Shown here piece by piece: positions 33,501 through 45,805 of a stretch of 64,000 nt of DNA. Source of the stretch: Mesodorylaimus sp. YZB2_4 (Eukaryota > Nematoda > Enoplea > Dorylaimida > Dorylaimidae); the NCBI GenBank assembly GCA_030248295.1, contig JASANH010000797.1:1-64000 (forward strand), read 5' to 3'. The notes under the pieces were generated by a model. That model worked only from the letters and a program-made list of their open reading frames with translations. It did not search any database and was not told the DNA's origin. The position numbers and the translations under genes were made by a program. Within the stretch, counting starts at the first letter, position 1, and each line of letters begins with the position of its first letter.

Positions 33501-35522
33501 CGATTAAGTCCTTGCGGCGGGGAGAATGCAGACTACCAAGAAATCTATATTTGGCAGTACTCACACAATTTCTTCGACATGTATGGGAGATGGAGTGAAA
33601 TGTACCTTAATGTGGACCTTGGTCGGAACAATAAGCTGTGCCGTGGGGGCGATCCGAGAGTGAAAGTTGGCTCATATAATTCGGGATGGACGTCAGTGAT
33701 CGAAAATGATGCGACGCCAGCTCGAGACACTGCATTTGTATTTCCAATTTTCCAGGATGATCCACGTAAACTTCAATATCAAGCTGGCTTTATTGATCAG
33801 TTGATCAAGAAAACAATGTATCCAAGAATTACTTTCGACCAAAATTATTGCTCCCAACAGTGGTGGTGCAAAAATATGGAGGACTGGTTCCCAATCACTT
33901 ACGATTTCACTAACTTGCAGAAAGGTCTTATACTTCTAGACTTGTCCGTAAAACCAGGTGGCACTGGATATGAAGCTGTTGGAACTAAAAATATTGTCCC
34001 AACTCGGTTATATGCTAAGCCTGGAGAATATTTTTCGATCAATCTCAGTGACTTCAACACCGACGATGTGGTCATTATGGCGAATGTTTTCCTTCAATAT
34101 TCAGGCTGTGATCCCACGTGTTATCGTCCTCAATTTGTCACACTTAAACATTTGCTTCGACCAGGTGACAACAAAATTTGGTCGCCCTACGGAGGGCCTA
34201 TCACTTTGGAAGTGATAGGCACGAGCACGGGCGCAGTTACGGCTGACTTTGACAATACAGTAGGGATGACATCTTTTATTCTTGGCGAAACAACTGAAGA
34301 TCTATGGAAATATTCAGAACTTCAATTCGAGCCAGGCTGGATGGTTGCACATGGCGAATACATCAGCTGGCTGGACATCAAAAAACCGTATTTCGACTTC
34401 ACATTCCAAGAAGTAGAAAACGCGGTCAAAAGGCATGATTTGTTGATCAAAAACACATTTCTACTCAGTGGCTACGATTTCAATGCTGAACCGAGAACAG
34501 TACACTCTGTGCCCAAAGGCCGATATTGGTGGATGCGGGATTCCAATTTCAATTATATGTATATGGGCAATCCAGTTGGCATGGCGTCGTATCAAAATGA
34601 TGAAGACATGGCTGTCAACGAGCTAACGGGGGGAACGTAAGCTCGGTTCGATCACTTCTATTAATTTATCGAACCTGAAATTCCGGTGAAAAACTACGAA
34701 AGTTCTTGGTGATATGATACTTTCTTAACATATCGTGTCTCGATGAGAAAGGCCTTCTCGTTCACGACTAACAGATTTCCAGGTGGCCTACCTTGTCCGC
34801 ATTAGTTACGAGGTGAATTTATTTTCGGAAGAAGGCTTTTAAAGATACTTTTAGCAGACAATAACCACCTAAACTAGTTAAAATAGAACGAGCGACTTCT
34901 AGTTTTCGCTAAAATAAAATTTTTTAGATTGTGGGCCTTTGCTCATGAATTTGGCCACAATATGCAAACGGAATGCTTCTCCTTCGAATATGGTGGCGAA
35001 GTCACAAACAATGTTTACACCGCTTTTCAAGCCGCCTATTTCAATAATAATTTACACCCATCAAACAGCAAAAACTACGTCGAATATTTGAATAGTCTGA
35101 AACCAGAATTGGCTGCGGGGAAAACGTATTTTGAATTAGGGGCTTTTGAGAAGTTGATATTTTGGTTGCAAATCTTTAAAACTTACGGCTTTTGGCCGCA
35201 TCGTGAATTAAGTAGACGATTTCGAGAACGTTTTGTGGACCTGAACGATCCTGTGTGCCGCGGGGACAAGCAAAGAAAGTTGGACGCCACGTACGAGATG
35301 CTGAGCGATGTTCTGCAGGTCGACCTGACCGAACATTTCGACGACTACAAGATCCCCCTCACAGACGCTGTCAAACAACGAGTGGCAGGGAAAGGATACA
35401 AGAAACCAGAAGTCAACTTGATTGATGTCGAAATCCCTCCAGGCACCCCATTGGTCTGGTTCACAGATGGTACAAAACCTGAATGGGCTCTCCCTGACTA
35501 CAGCACACTAAACCTTGAGTGA
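33501..35522 (+). CDS. Peptidase M60 (TCAF-like, HExxH metallopeptidase), main part with one intron
   Basis: Exon 33501-34636 and exon 34928-35522 are joined across a 291-bp intron (GTAAGC...TTTTAG, 34637-34927); the phase fits. The first exon starts in the second copy of the 178-bp segment, runs through an accessory region (WFPITYDFTN, YFSINLSDF) and reaches the start of the peptidase domain near WWMRDSNFNYMYMGN. The second exon opens with AFAHEFGHNMQ: the HEFGH zinc-binding motif is at 34944-34958, and GGEVTNNV downstream supplies the likely third ligand Glu. The family (M60, shared with TRPM8-channel-associated factors and mucin-degrading enzymes) often attacks glycoproteins. The C-terminus ends at TGA 35520-35522. 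No ATG or acceptor is clear at the left end, so the 5' exon is unsettled. Whether the gene is expressed is unknown. Confidence 0.75.
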
Positions 35523-38500
35523 CTTCGATTATCTGGGCAGCACTTTGGTGGCACATGGTGTGGGGGCTTGGTTCATTTATGAAACTTTTTTAATATTTCC
35601 AATATGCGTTATATATTTGTGTCTTGATTTGGGTTGTTTGTTGCGGGGATCGTTGATACAGTTACTTGTTGGAATTTGGCCTTGACTGTGTGGTTGTGCT
35701 TACATTTTTGGTGATTGGGATCATTTTATAAAAATTTTGGATATTCTGGGTTTTCGCTCCTGTTGCGGCCCAGGGCTGGGGTTGTGAACGACCAGCTACA
35801 AATGACAGCTAAACTATTTTTCATAAACAGGCGTGTGCATGAGACTCCAACGACCAGCTTTGTGGAAAGCCAGCGGTGCGCAGATAAACACAGCCTACAT
35901 ATCGTAAGACGAGCGGCAGCGTTTCCGGAGCCCCAAATTGGATTTAGTCAACTAGTTCATGAAATCCTGCTTGTTTCTCTTTGCTTTTCACTGAGATGGG
36001 GGCATTTCGCCAACCTGTGCAGCTTTCCGCCGGTGCGAAAAGTTTGTGGTCGCTGCCCAACTTGGCGAAATGCCAACGCTATAATGATCAAGTTGGCTGC
36101 CGATCGGGCGAATTTAGGGATGACATCAACTTGTACTTGTGGTGTATTGTGTTGCGAGCCAAACACAAATTGATGCTCTGCACTATGCAACAATATTGTT
36201 GACGACTTCAGTTGCGGCAGGAATGTTTACTTATGTTTCACAAAAAGCTCATTTGAAATCGCAACGTGGACGGCAGTTTGACTCTCAAACTCACAACTAG
36301 AAGGATTTTGACGAAAGATTCACTGTAATTGGCGAAAGAGTATCAGGTCGATTAGAATTCTCAGACGCTTCTGACTGGGTCATGCTATCAGTCGGTAGCT
36401 CTTGCAACAGAAGATTTTATGCCAGATTTTACTAAGGAAATTCGACTCACTGCTAAGCGCTGAGTAGCCATATGATGTTGTGCAAATCGCCAAGGCTTGA
36501 AATCTTACTCACAGTACACAGCATGTTTGCTTGTAAGCATCTGACAGGTATAAGAGAATTCGACATTTTTTTACAATCTCACTATCAGAGGCACTAAGTC
36601 ATTTGTCTGTATTTTAAAAGGATCGAAGAAACGACGATTATGAAAGCAAAGTACTTGGTGATGTACCCTATCGAATTGAGGTAAGGTCTAATTTGTATCG
36701 CTGCTGTAAGCCTGCGAAAACCAAATGTCCAGTTGTCATGTACAGGCTAAATTAGTAGGTACCCTTTTCCCAGCTTTGCTAGACATGGGATAACTCACTT
36801 CCACAAAACTTGCTGGTGTGCCCAGTATACAGCACTCGCTCAAAGTTCGATAGAGCCGTCGAAGCATCGATCGATGCTTGGTCAGACAAAGCCGAGAGGT
36901 GACTCGGTTCCCAATCTTGGATAGGCAATTTAAATTTGTTGAGCTTTCGTTATTTGCCAAAAAATTGTGTATTCTTTTGGGAAGTCCTGCTGGGCAGCGG
37001 TTTCGGAAAAGGAGTATAGCGAACCTTTTATTCTGAGTCCTTGATTTGAATGACAAATTTAGATTACTTCTCCGCTTTGATTCTGAATCTGAATTTAAAA
37101 AAAATTATACGTCGAGCCGTTCTTGAGATATTTTAATTTAAAGTCACAAATCGGGCGATTTTGGTCAAAAATGGGTGGGGTACAGAAAACAGTCGTTTTC
37201 TCAATAAGGCGTAAAGCAGCATCAATTTTAAGTAGATATTCTTAAAGAGCATAAAAAACTAAACAGGAACAACTAGGCTTAATTCTTTCGTTAATCCATT
37301 AATTATCCGTATTTTGAAGATGTTTGTCAAAGTTGATGAGAATTAGACCGCGCGCGAAAGAGAAAAATATGTTTATATAATTGTACCTGAGGATCAACTC
37401 CATCCCGCATCGCTTTCCATCAGCATGCCTGTGCGCACAACTTTGAATTTCGAGGGTTAGAAATAGTACTTAGCTTATATTCAAAGCATGCAAATCGGTG
37501 AAATTCAATTTTTTATTTTTCTGTTACTATAAATTTCAGTGCGTGGTTTATTTACTGCACATATTTTTACCATTGAACACTTGGAGGATGCTTCAAGCAG
37601 CCATAAAAAGGAACGGAAAACATGACATCCAGACCACGACGTCACATTAATTATATGTACTGTATGTTCGGATTACCTGTTTCTCCATAGCCATCTCAGC
37701 TTGTAATATCAGAAATCCTATATCCTAACTCTGAGAGTCAGCTATATTCCGACATGTCACAAATACCTGGTCATCACGAACTGGGACGTCAGAGAGGGCG
37801 AATCAGTAAATGCGAGACCACAATAAAATATTGGTAAGACACAGTAATTCATAATGAAAAAACCGCAGCGAGATGATAAAAAATTATTGCCTTTGGTTAT
37901 TTTGCGATTGTCACGAATCTGAAAAGCAAAAAACGTGTTAAGCTATAGGGTTGTTAGGTTTACCATTCCTGATCTTGTAGCACCTCGAAGACATACCTGT
38001 CTGGTAGATGAATATGCCACCCTTTGGCAATTCCACCGCGTCTTCGATAGTGGAGCTTCGATATTTTCTTTATCAACTTATGAAACTGAAAAAAAGAAAA
38101 AACCACGAAATATGCATAGTGTGCTTCATGAATAATTTTAAAAGGGTAAAAAATCCTCCGTAGAATCAATCATAAGGCGATTTTGCTGAACAATACCTGA
38201 GTAAGATTTATAAAACACTTTCTCAGGATCTTGAGACTGCGCCTGTGTGCGGAGGCGGGGTCGCGCGACGCGGTTCGTCAGTTTTGCGCTCTCGACGACT
38301 CCTGAAAAATTGACGATAGAAAATCGAGTTTGAAGATTTGAGGGTTGTTTGATATATCAATCGAGAGAGCGAATCATCCTGCGTCGGAATATGCCAAGGT
38401 AAATGTACGATTTTGATGTTTTCATTAACTTAGGCCCGTGGAAAGAAAATCGCTGTTATGATTCCCTCGAAGTAGCGGTGGTAAGATTTGCTCCTAGTAT

Positions 38501-38949
38501 ATTCTGGCCGCTTTTCAGCGTAAAACTTGAGTAAACCTTGTTTTAGGGATCCTTAGGAAAAAATTTTTGTTTGCAGCGCTAGAATTTACGTAGTAAAAAT
38601 TTTTTATCAGTCTTTGAAGTCGAGGAGTCATTTTTGCTAAAATTTGTTGCTTATTTGATGAATATGAAGTGGCCTCAATACTGTATGAATTCAGTACAGT
38701 GCGCACTCCCTCCCCCCCCCCCCCCTCCGTCAAACCTTGCCACCAAACACATAGCTAGCTCATAGCCTCATAGCTATGACATGGCTGTAACAAAGTCACC
38801 GCCAAAAGCAGACAATTTTGCGAGCTAGCGCTCGTTTGGCTCTTGTAGAACGGTCGCCTGTGTTGAAGGAAAAGCGATCGCCTAAGGCTGGCGGCCCGAT
38901 ACATAGCACATGGCTCAGGAGTCAAACATTTCAACAGCTCTCACTGCCA
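35523..38949. other. Long stretch without a recognised gene
   Basis: Holds the 3' flank of the M60 gene. At 36001-36074 the box ggcatttcgccaa and its exact inverse ttggcgaaatgcc form a 13-bp stem around a ~48-base loop. A 14-base C run lies at 38712-38725. ORFs at 35715-36173 (+) and 36736-37056 (-) have no recognisable features. Confidence 0.4.
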
Positions 38950-38959
38950 CCAAAGCAAA

Positions 38960-41400
38960 ATTTTGCAATCGATTGACAGGTTTTTCGATCCAATGGGCTT
39001 ATACGGTCCAGCTTTAATTCCCGCCAAAATGTGTCTGCAAAGTCTGTGGTCAGAAAAGAAAGGATGGGATGATCCACTGACGACATCACAAACCGAAACG
39101 TGGCACCAGATCGTCAAGTCATTGGAACAAATCATGCAAATCACAACTCCACGACACGTAGGACAAAAGGTTAACAGCAAACGACAACACATGTACGAAT
39201 TGCACTGCTTCACAGATGCATCAGAGAAAGCCTATGGTGCTGCCGTATACCTGCGTGTCCAGTCAACGTCAGAAACATCATCTCATCTCCTGTTTCCAAT
39301 AGCCCGACTGGCTCAAACTCAACCCATTACTATTCCTCGCTTGGAATTATTATCAGCCTCGATTAGTGGCATCATGGTCCAATTTGTCGAGAAATCCCAA
39401 CATCAAAATTGCAATGCGGTTTTCAAGGACAGATTCGCAGTGCGGGCTGCATTGGATCCGCTCAAGCAAGCCGCTGTCAGCCTTTGTCACCAATCGTGTT
39501 CAGAAGCTACAAAGTCTTTTGAATGTTCAATTTCGATACATCCAAACCGTCAGGACTCCAGCCGACATCGTTTCAAGAGGGTGATCAGGAACAGAATTAT
39601 GCAACGACTCCTTGTGGTGGCATTGGCCCCAAGGGCTCATAAACGACTAGTCCGAACGGTTCCAGGGATTGGATCAGTTCAACATCAATTCCGCAAAATT
39701 GGAGAATAATTCATCTGAGCAGAAGAAGCACGTTTTGTTCGAGACATCACTGATCACCACAGATCTGTGCACGAGTTTATTTGGCACCGATCCATCTCAG
39801 TTTCCAAGTTTGACTATACTATTGCGGGTCACCGCATGGTGTCTTCGTTTCATCAAAAGGTCAAAGGACAAGGCTTTATCAACAGAAAAGAATTTGGAAG
39901 CCACTGAAATCGATGAAGCGCGGAGACTGTGGATCAAGCATGTTCAAGCCACAAACTTCGCCGACGTGTTCAGTGCCATTGCGAAGGGCGAGCGTACACC
40001 AGTTCAAGATCATCTGAACATTGGATTGGATGCAGATGATATTCTTCGATAAAAAGGCCGATTGACAAATGCAACTTTGGAAACGGATGCAATATCTCCA
40101 ATTCTTCTACCCAAGAAACATTGGTTCATGACATTGGTCATTCGAAGCTTTCATGAAAACTGCTTCACAGCGGGACGAGTCACACATCACCGCAAATTCG
40201 TCACACTTTTTAAACACCATCTGGTCGTTCAATGGTTCGCCAATGCGTGAAGTATTGTTTGAAGTGAAAACGAGTGGAAGGTGGTCCATATGCTCCACCT
40301 GCAATGCCCGCATTTCCATCATCCAGAATTCGCGAATCAGCCCTATTCACGTAGACAATTTGGATTATTTTGAACCAATCTACATCGAACGCTATCAAAT
40401 TCCAGCCAAAGTTTGGGTCGGATTGTTCACTTTGAATGTGCACTGGGAACTGGTGGAGGACATGTCAGCCGACCAGTGTTTGTTGGCTCCATCGTTTCGT
40501 GGATCGCCGTGGGACACCTTCACACATTCTCCAAGACAATGCCACAATATTCAAGTTAGCCAAGTCAGCCATTGACGAACTGTGGCGAAAGATCACCAAA
40601 AATGACCAGGTTCTCTCCTACATCAAGTATTTAGGCATCAAGTGGACATTCATTCCAGAACGTGCGGATGGGTGGCGTGTATGAACGTCTGGTCCAATTG
40701 GTCAAACGCGCACTTCGCAAATAGATTTAACACCTGTGCCTCACATTTGTTCAGTTCCAGACAGTCCTTAGTGAAGTCTAAGCCATGCTAAATTCCAGAC
40801 CACTTGTTCATGTCGGGTCAGACTTTTAAGATGGACAAGCGTTGACACCCACATTTCTTAATGCAGAATCCAAAAACTGGCGTTCCTTGTATCAGTACGG
40901 CTGATGCAGATCTGGATTACGTCGACAAGATGACATCCAAGACCGCACTTTTGGAACGCTGGACCAAGGGTGAGCGCCACCTGCAATTTATTTTTGAAGC
41001 AGTGGCGGGACAGCTACCTGCTTAGCATGCGAGAACGCGCTCAGTCAAAACTGCAAAGTCGCCGGGTAGCTGTCAATCAGTTAAAAAAATTGGGGACATT
41101 GTTCACATTCACCAAGACACATCACCAGGATCCTGGCCATCGGGCAAGATTGTTAAGCTTATTCCAAGCAACAATTGTGCAACTCGAGCAGCCAAAGTGC
41201 AGACATCATCTGGAAGAATTCTCACTCGCGCAATCCTGCATATGTACCCACTGGACGTTTCTCACGATGACAGCGATTCCAGCACTTTCCCAGAGGAGGA
41301 AGCACCACCAACAGAGACCACTGACAGCACTTCAAAACTTGTACCTAATTCAAAGGCGAAACGCCCACAACGCAAGGCCGCGATTGTAGCCAGCCAACGT
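38960..41400 (+). pseudogene. pol: BEL/Pao pol: RNase H region, integrase, C-terminal domain (frame-broken)
   Basis: The first part reads FFDPMGLYGPALIPAKM, KKGWDDPL and LHCFTDASEKAYGAAVYLR. The frame then shifts near 39390 and continues as TDSQCGLHWIRSSKPLSAFV and RTPADIVSRG. The linker starts near 39690 and the zinc-finger region near 40110. The integrase core appears in several frames: RRGTPSHILQDNATIFK carries the second Asp, and IKWTFIPERA follows. After about 40690 the catalytic-Glu region is broken, and the C-terminal domain returns as FLKQWRDSYLLSMRER near 40980. At least six frame changes are needed, so the copy is dead. Confidence 0.8.
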
Positions 41401-43320
41401 ATTCGAGACATGGCAACAGATTCAGCTGACATCATCCAGTTCACTTCAAGTCGTTCAACTTGGTCAATTCCATCAGTCGCCTTTCTTTTGCTTATATGCG
41501 CCTTCATGCTGACTGGAGTAAATTCTTAGCCACTGCTTTGCGAAAAAGAAAGTGCAAAAATTACATTGAATCTGACAACAGCTGCTTACAATGGCAAGAC
41601 CGCACTGAAGGACAATGACCGAATAAAGGTTTATGTCGCGAAGGTCCCATTTACAAACGCAACATCGCGAAGTACGGGAGCGCTGCCTAGAAGTATCCGA
41701 AGGTCAAAACCATGGTCGAAGCTTACACAAACTTCGCGAAATCAGGATGGGAACAACGCCATCATGAAGAACCTGCCCCAGTTATGGCCCCTGAATGTTG
41801 CGAAATAATCGAACATCGTCGCTGTCGGGAGGGCCCGCTATTGGGAAGCGAGACTTCTGCATTTACCGAAAAACTGTGTGGAGCCACCATACACAAGCGG
41901 CAATGCTTGGGACTGCTGTAAGTGGTATGCCAGAAAGACTACTAATTGTTTTCTGATAAAAGGCAAAGTCTATCAATTATACCATGGCCAAATGGAATCG
42001 AACTCGGCGAACGTCGCGCACTGCGACTACGAGAAGGAGGACTGCACATTGCATGATCAAAGCGCCCTAGTATGCAAGATAAACAAAACTGCCAAGTGTG
42101 AATACGTGTTCTGGATTCTATCGATGAAAGACTTTGGAACAATTAATTCCTAAGTGACGACTATGAACCTGGAATAATGGTCGAGGGAAGGTTACAGTTT
42201 GCGACAGCTCAGAAGCAACAATGGGATCAAGGAATCCCTATTGTCATCACAATATGTCCAGTCATCGCGCCAAGTCATCTACGGAGATCCAAACGTCAAG
42301 CAGAACTCAATGGGGAATTCCACATTATGACTTCACGACTGCAAGCACTGGAATCTCGTTTGGAGTACTTATTTAAGGTGCTCTTGAATCACGCCTTCTT
42401 TCCAGTATGTCGAGCCATCCATGAACTTCAACAGGTCAGCATCCTACTGGCACACTCTGAGCCCACCCTCATCGCCAGGAAGCTTTATAACGACAGCAAC
42501 GTCATGGGTCGTCGTCAAGGAACTATCTTAGAAATCTGGCCATGCAACCCAGTCAAAAGCTACACATTTCTCAGAATAGGCAAGAAATGTACAGAATGGG
42601 TCCAATTAAATTGCACGTTGCATGGGCAGGCCGCAACGGGATTCATGAAACCAAAAACTAGAATCATTTACGCCCACTCTACGCCCACAGAATGCGATTT
42701 GGTACAAGAAAAATTTCTGCAAGAGGCAAGTGGAAAGGTTCTTCTTTATTCTGCTCACTCATGAGAACTGCGCTAATCTGACGGACCATTAACCGACCAC
42801 GCCTTGTTCACGACAACGTCATCAGCCTACGCCGACTTCAAACCTGTTATCCACAAGCCGCTCCTGATGTACACAAGGGACGAACTGCGAGGACAGATCA
42901 GCCTGAACGACATTTACGCCTCAGTTAGAGAACACGCCAGTACACTAAGGGAATTGAGCCAAGTCGTCGGACAACCAGCTGGTTCACAAGCGAATGCTAT
43001 TTTGGACGCAGCTAGCAGATATACGCCGATGGGACTACTCGATCAGTTTACAGGCAAACTCCATTGGATCTGGGTGCAACTATGTTGTGCATATATCACC
43101 GCCGAACTCCTGTTGAACATCATTAAATGGCTTATGCTGAAAATCCTCAAAGGTCATGGCACGGAACCTACAGTGCGTCACACACATCCTATGATTCGAA
43201 AGGAGCCCCGCCGCATGAGGGGCTAGTCAATCAACCCATCCAACCCCCGCAGCCTCAACCGATGAGCTCGCCAATACGGGCTCTGATGGAGGCCATGAAG
43301 AAGGATCAAAGAACATGTTT
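41400..43320 (+). pseudogene. env: BEL/Pao envelope-like glycoprotein
   Basis: A hydrophobic signal-like segment (SVAFLLLICAFMLTG) ends near 41525. The surface part follows in two frames with several Cys (CCKWYARKTTNCF, CKINKTAKCEYVFW). An RRSKRQ stretch near 42292 looks like a furin-type cleavage site between surface and transmembrane parts. The second part (42300-43226) contains LLAHSEPTLIARK, WPCNP, ASRYTPMGLLDQ and a C-terminal membrane segment HWIWVQLCCAYITAELLLNI. Stops at about 42150 and 42763 and a frame change near 43200 inactivate it. Origin of this env type is not decided here. Confidence 0.75.
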
Positions 43321-43414
43321 ATTCAGTGATGGTATACTTCTCCATATTTACTTTTTTAACCTTTCCTCCTAACGCTTCACTGCATCCCGTCATTTCAATT
43401 CTTTTATTCTCAAC

Positions 43415-43765
43415 TCAGTAACCTTTTTCACGGCTCTTCCTGAAACAATCCATTCTCCCACATGCACATTCTAGCGCACTCTCCGCTTCTAACCCAAACA
43501 GACTTCTTTTCCTATCCGCTTGTAACGTACGTAGTGCGCTAGCCCCTGTGTGAGGACCTAGCCTGACAACGTCACACTCGAATGTTACACGACTTACTAA
43601 CTGAGCTTGGTGGAGATCGCTGATAGGGAACTGTGCGATAACGCCGCAACGTGAATTTTCGACCAATTTGACGAGACATGCGGGACGCAAACAATGATGA
43701 TCTTCTTTTACTTGTCCAGCGAACATGTATACACATACACTGACTAACGCAAGGATTGCACGCAT
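43415..43765 (-). CDS. Candidate secreted cysteine-containing protein
   Basis: 116 residues on the minus strand, beginning MRAILALVSVCVYMFAG, a good signal peptide with cleavage likely after the AGQ region. The mature part has seven Cys, arranged as a spaced first group (HHC, PAC, SRC, FEC) and a tight last group (LECACGRMDC). No homologue recognised. A TATATAAA just before the ATG is too close to serve this start unless transcription begins elsewhere. It could be chance. Confidence 0.35.
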   Translation of the reverse strand: MRAILALVSVCVYMFAGQVKEDHHCLRPACLVKLVENSRCGVIAQFPISDLHQAQLVSRVTFECDVVRLGPHTGASALRTLQADRKRSLFGLEAESALECACGRMDCFRKSREKGY

Positions 43766-43991
43766 TTATATACTGTTCCAGACACTATCCTTTTACTTGT
43801 CATATCACAATAACAATTACTTGTCATATCACTGATATCAATGAAAAAGACTTGTCTTTAGACGCTGTTCCTTTGGTTGTTTTACATTTTTGCGAGCAGT
43901 TTTGAATTTTACTCTCATTCTCACTTCGATGGAGCACGAAAAGTGCAGTGTAGAAATAAATATCAGAAAAATATTTTCACGTTTCATAGTC

Positions 43992-44204
43992 ATGGCAGAG
44001 CAGCCTCGTGCTCGTACTAACCAGCCAGTTGATCGTTTGCACTTGTTTTACTTGTTTGACAAAACCAATTCTTCCAAAACGGACAAAAAGAAAAAGACTC
44101 GTGAGCCTAAAATTCAAAGATTCTTGAAGTCGGTGGTTCGGAAGCGTTCATTGAAACGCAAACGAGTTAGCAAAAAGAGTAAGAAGGCCCAGGAGAAGAA
44201 ATGA
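43992..44204 (+). CDS. Small basic protein of a Polinton/adintovirus-like element (copy B)
   Basis: 70 residues beginning MAEQPRARTNQPVDRLHLF, aligned to copy A (24482-24643) over its first ~24 residues. Both end in a Lys/Arg-rich tail; copy B's tail (SVVRKRSLKRKRVSKKSKK) is longer. The leader upstream also resembles copy A. The stop TGA overlaps the ATG of the following ORF (ATGA), exactly as in copy A. Confidence 0.55.
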   Translation: MAEQPRARTNQPVDRLHLFYLFDKTNSSKTDKKKKTREPKIQRFLKSVVRKRSLKRKRVSKKSKKAQEKK

Positions 44205-44320
44205 ATCGACTAGATACTACTCAGATACGGTTTAGGCATTTAAGGATAAACCATATCATTTTACTCGCAGCGCTACAGTTTCAGCATAGTCAGGTTGCTC
44301 GTATGAAACAGCACAGCTGA
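44201..44320 (+). pseudogene. Start of capsid-like ORF, lost after about eight codons
   Basis: Begins MNRLDTT, matching MSRLDTT of copy A, and then diverges into unrelated sequence ending at a stop at 44318. Only the junction is conserved, so the capsid gene here is a stub. Confidence 0.5.
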
Positions 44321-45466
44321 CTTTCGGGAGCCTGTCTGAACATCAGCAGTACACAGAATACAGGCTTTGTGGCTTGGATGCTGACCTCTAAATGCATGCA
44401 TACAGTATATGTGCGAGTGATTCTACGTACACTGTGTGCAGTGCGCAGCATGTCGGGCCACCTCTTCTTTCGTGTGGCCGAGTAGACCAGCCATCCTAAG
44501 CCCTGGTTCCACTGTATGCATTGGCTGGTCTAAAAGTTTCGAGTCTGTCATACCAGACTTTTTTGGAAATAATATGGGTGTCTTATAAAGTACCCTATTC
44601 TGTAGAGTGATATCGATCATTTAGAGAGGGCCAACAAGTACGCGGTTAGAATATTTTTTTAAAATTCACATCTCCGTATGAAGCTTGAATGAAGCAAACC
44701 TTAATTTTATTGTGGTTTTTTTGTCTTGTACCCCCAGATTGCATGCACAATACGTGCTTCGCTTCACCACTGAATGAAATATAGACCAATGAATGACTGG
44801 AGGGGTCTGGCATATTGCAAGTTTCTACCTGACCACGTTACACTTCGTTGTGGCTGAGATGCTGTGCAGCGCAGACAGGTGTCATTATGGGCTTGGCTTG
44901 TGTCCTGAGTGGTCGTATTGCATGGCTGGTCGTCTACGCTTTGTCGATCGTGGTTTCGAAAGGGGCTCCAACGCTGTGCAGCATTCGATAGCGTCGAGTA
45001 TTTGGTCAAGCAAGCCCGGGCACAACCATCTCATCTACGTCCAGTGGGGCTCGTCGATCAGGCGCTGTAAGCTGATTAACGGGCATGTATCAATCAGAAA
45101 TGACCTTGATTTGTTTCTAGAGCGAGGCATGAACGATATCTGATTCATACATGACGTTCTTGGGGCGGGTAATGGTGGAGGAGTGGTCCGAACTTGGCAT
45201 CAAGATGGAGGTTGGTTTGACCGTATCGGATATTATCGGTCAAGATTCTGCCAGCGTGGCTGGCTTACGATGTCCTGGAAGTCCAACATTGCTAATTTTG
45301 GCTGGAAAGGATGGCGAGCGTGCTGTGGGTGCCGATGCGACTGGTCAAACAAAGGACTCCACGACCACTCAAAGGCGATCATGGCCATATATCATACTGC
45401 TAGCTTCTAGTCTCGACGCTACCAAATGATGGTCCGCGTCCATGCGGAAGTGCGGAAACCAGCACT
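44321..45466. other. No gene recognised
   Basis: Several frames of 65-116 codons without motifs. A frame near 45160-45400 is unusually rich in Trp, Gly and Cys (WHQDGGWFDR, RACCGCRCDW) but lacks a start or splice structure I can support. Confidence 0.3.
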
Positions 45467-45805
45467 TACGCAGCGTCCCTCTGCGTATCTTCACTAGAAG
45501 CACCTCCACGCGAGGGCATCCTGGACTGCACACCTGCTTCCTCGGACGATGGCGGGCGGGCGTTAAACCCACTCGATGCTGGACGGCTGAGATTGTCTCC
45601 TCGTTTTGCTTTAGTCACTCCGCTCGAAGCACCTCTTGGGTACCGGGTGAGTCACTCACGGCCTGGCATGCAAGGTCAGCGAGGGCTTATGGCTCGCAAA
45701 CCGACCTCCATCGCCAGGATCGAGCCCGGGACGAGTCCAGCCACTCGCTCCCAAGCAACACGGAGAGACGAATGCCGAACCGTCTACACCACCGCAGCCA
45801 CGTTG
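45467..45805 (-). mobile_element. tRNA-derived SINE, copy B
   Basis: Same layout as copy A: A-box-like at 45791-45779, B-box (GGCTCGATCC) at 45725-45716, and body to about 45467. It differs from copy A by many point changes and small indels. Confidence 0.85.

Larger units (their letters stand above)
38950..43320 (+). mobile_element. BEL/Pao retroelement remnant with envelope-like gene (5'-truncated)
   Basis: Begins after the RT palm, then RNase H region, integrase, C-terminal domain and an env-like gene in the usual pol-env order. No gag, RT palm or LTRs are seen. There are many frame changes. Its env is homologous to the env fragment misplaced inside the element at 7042-12437. Confidence 0.85.
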
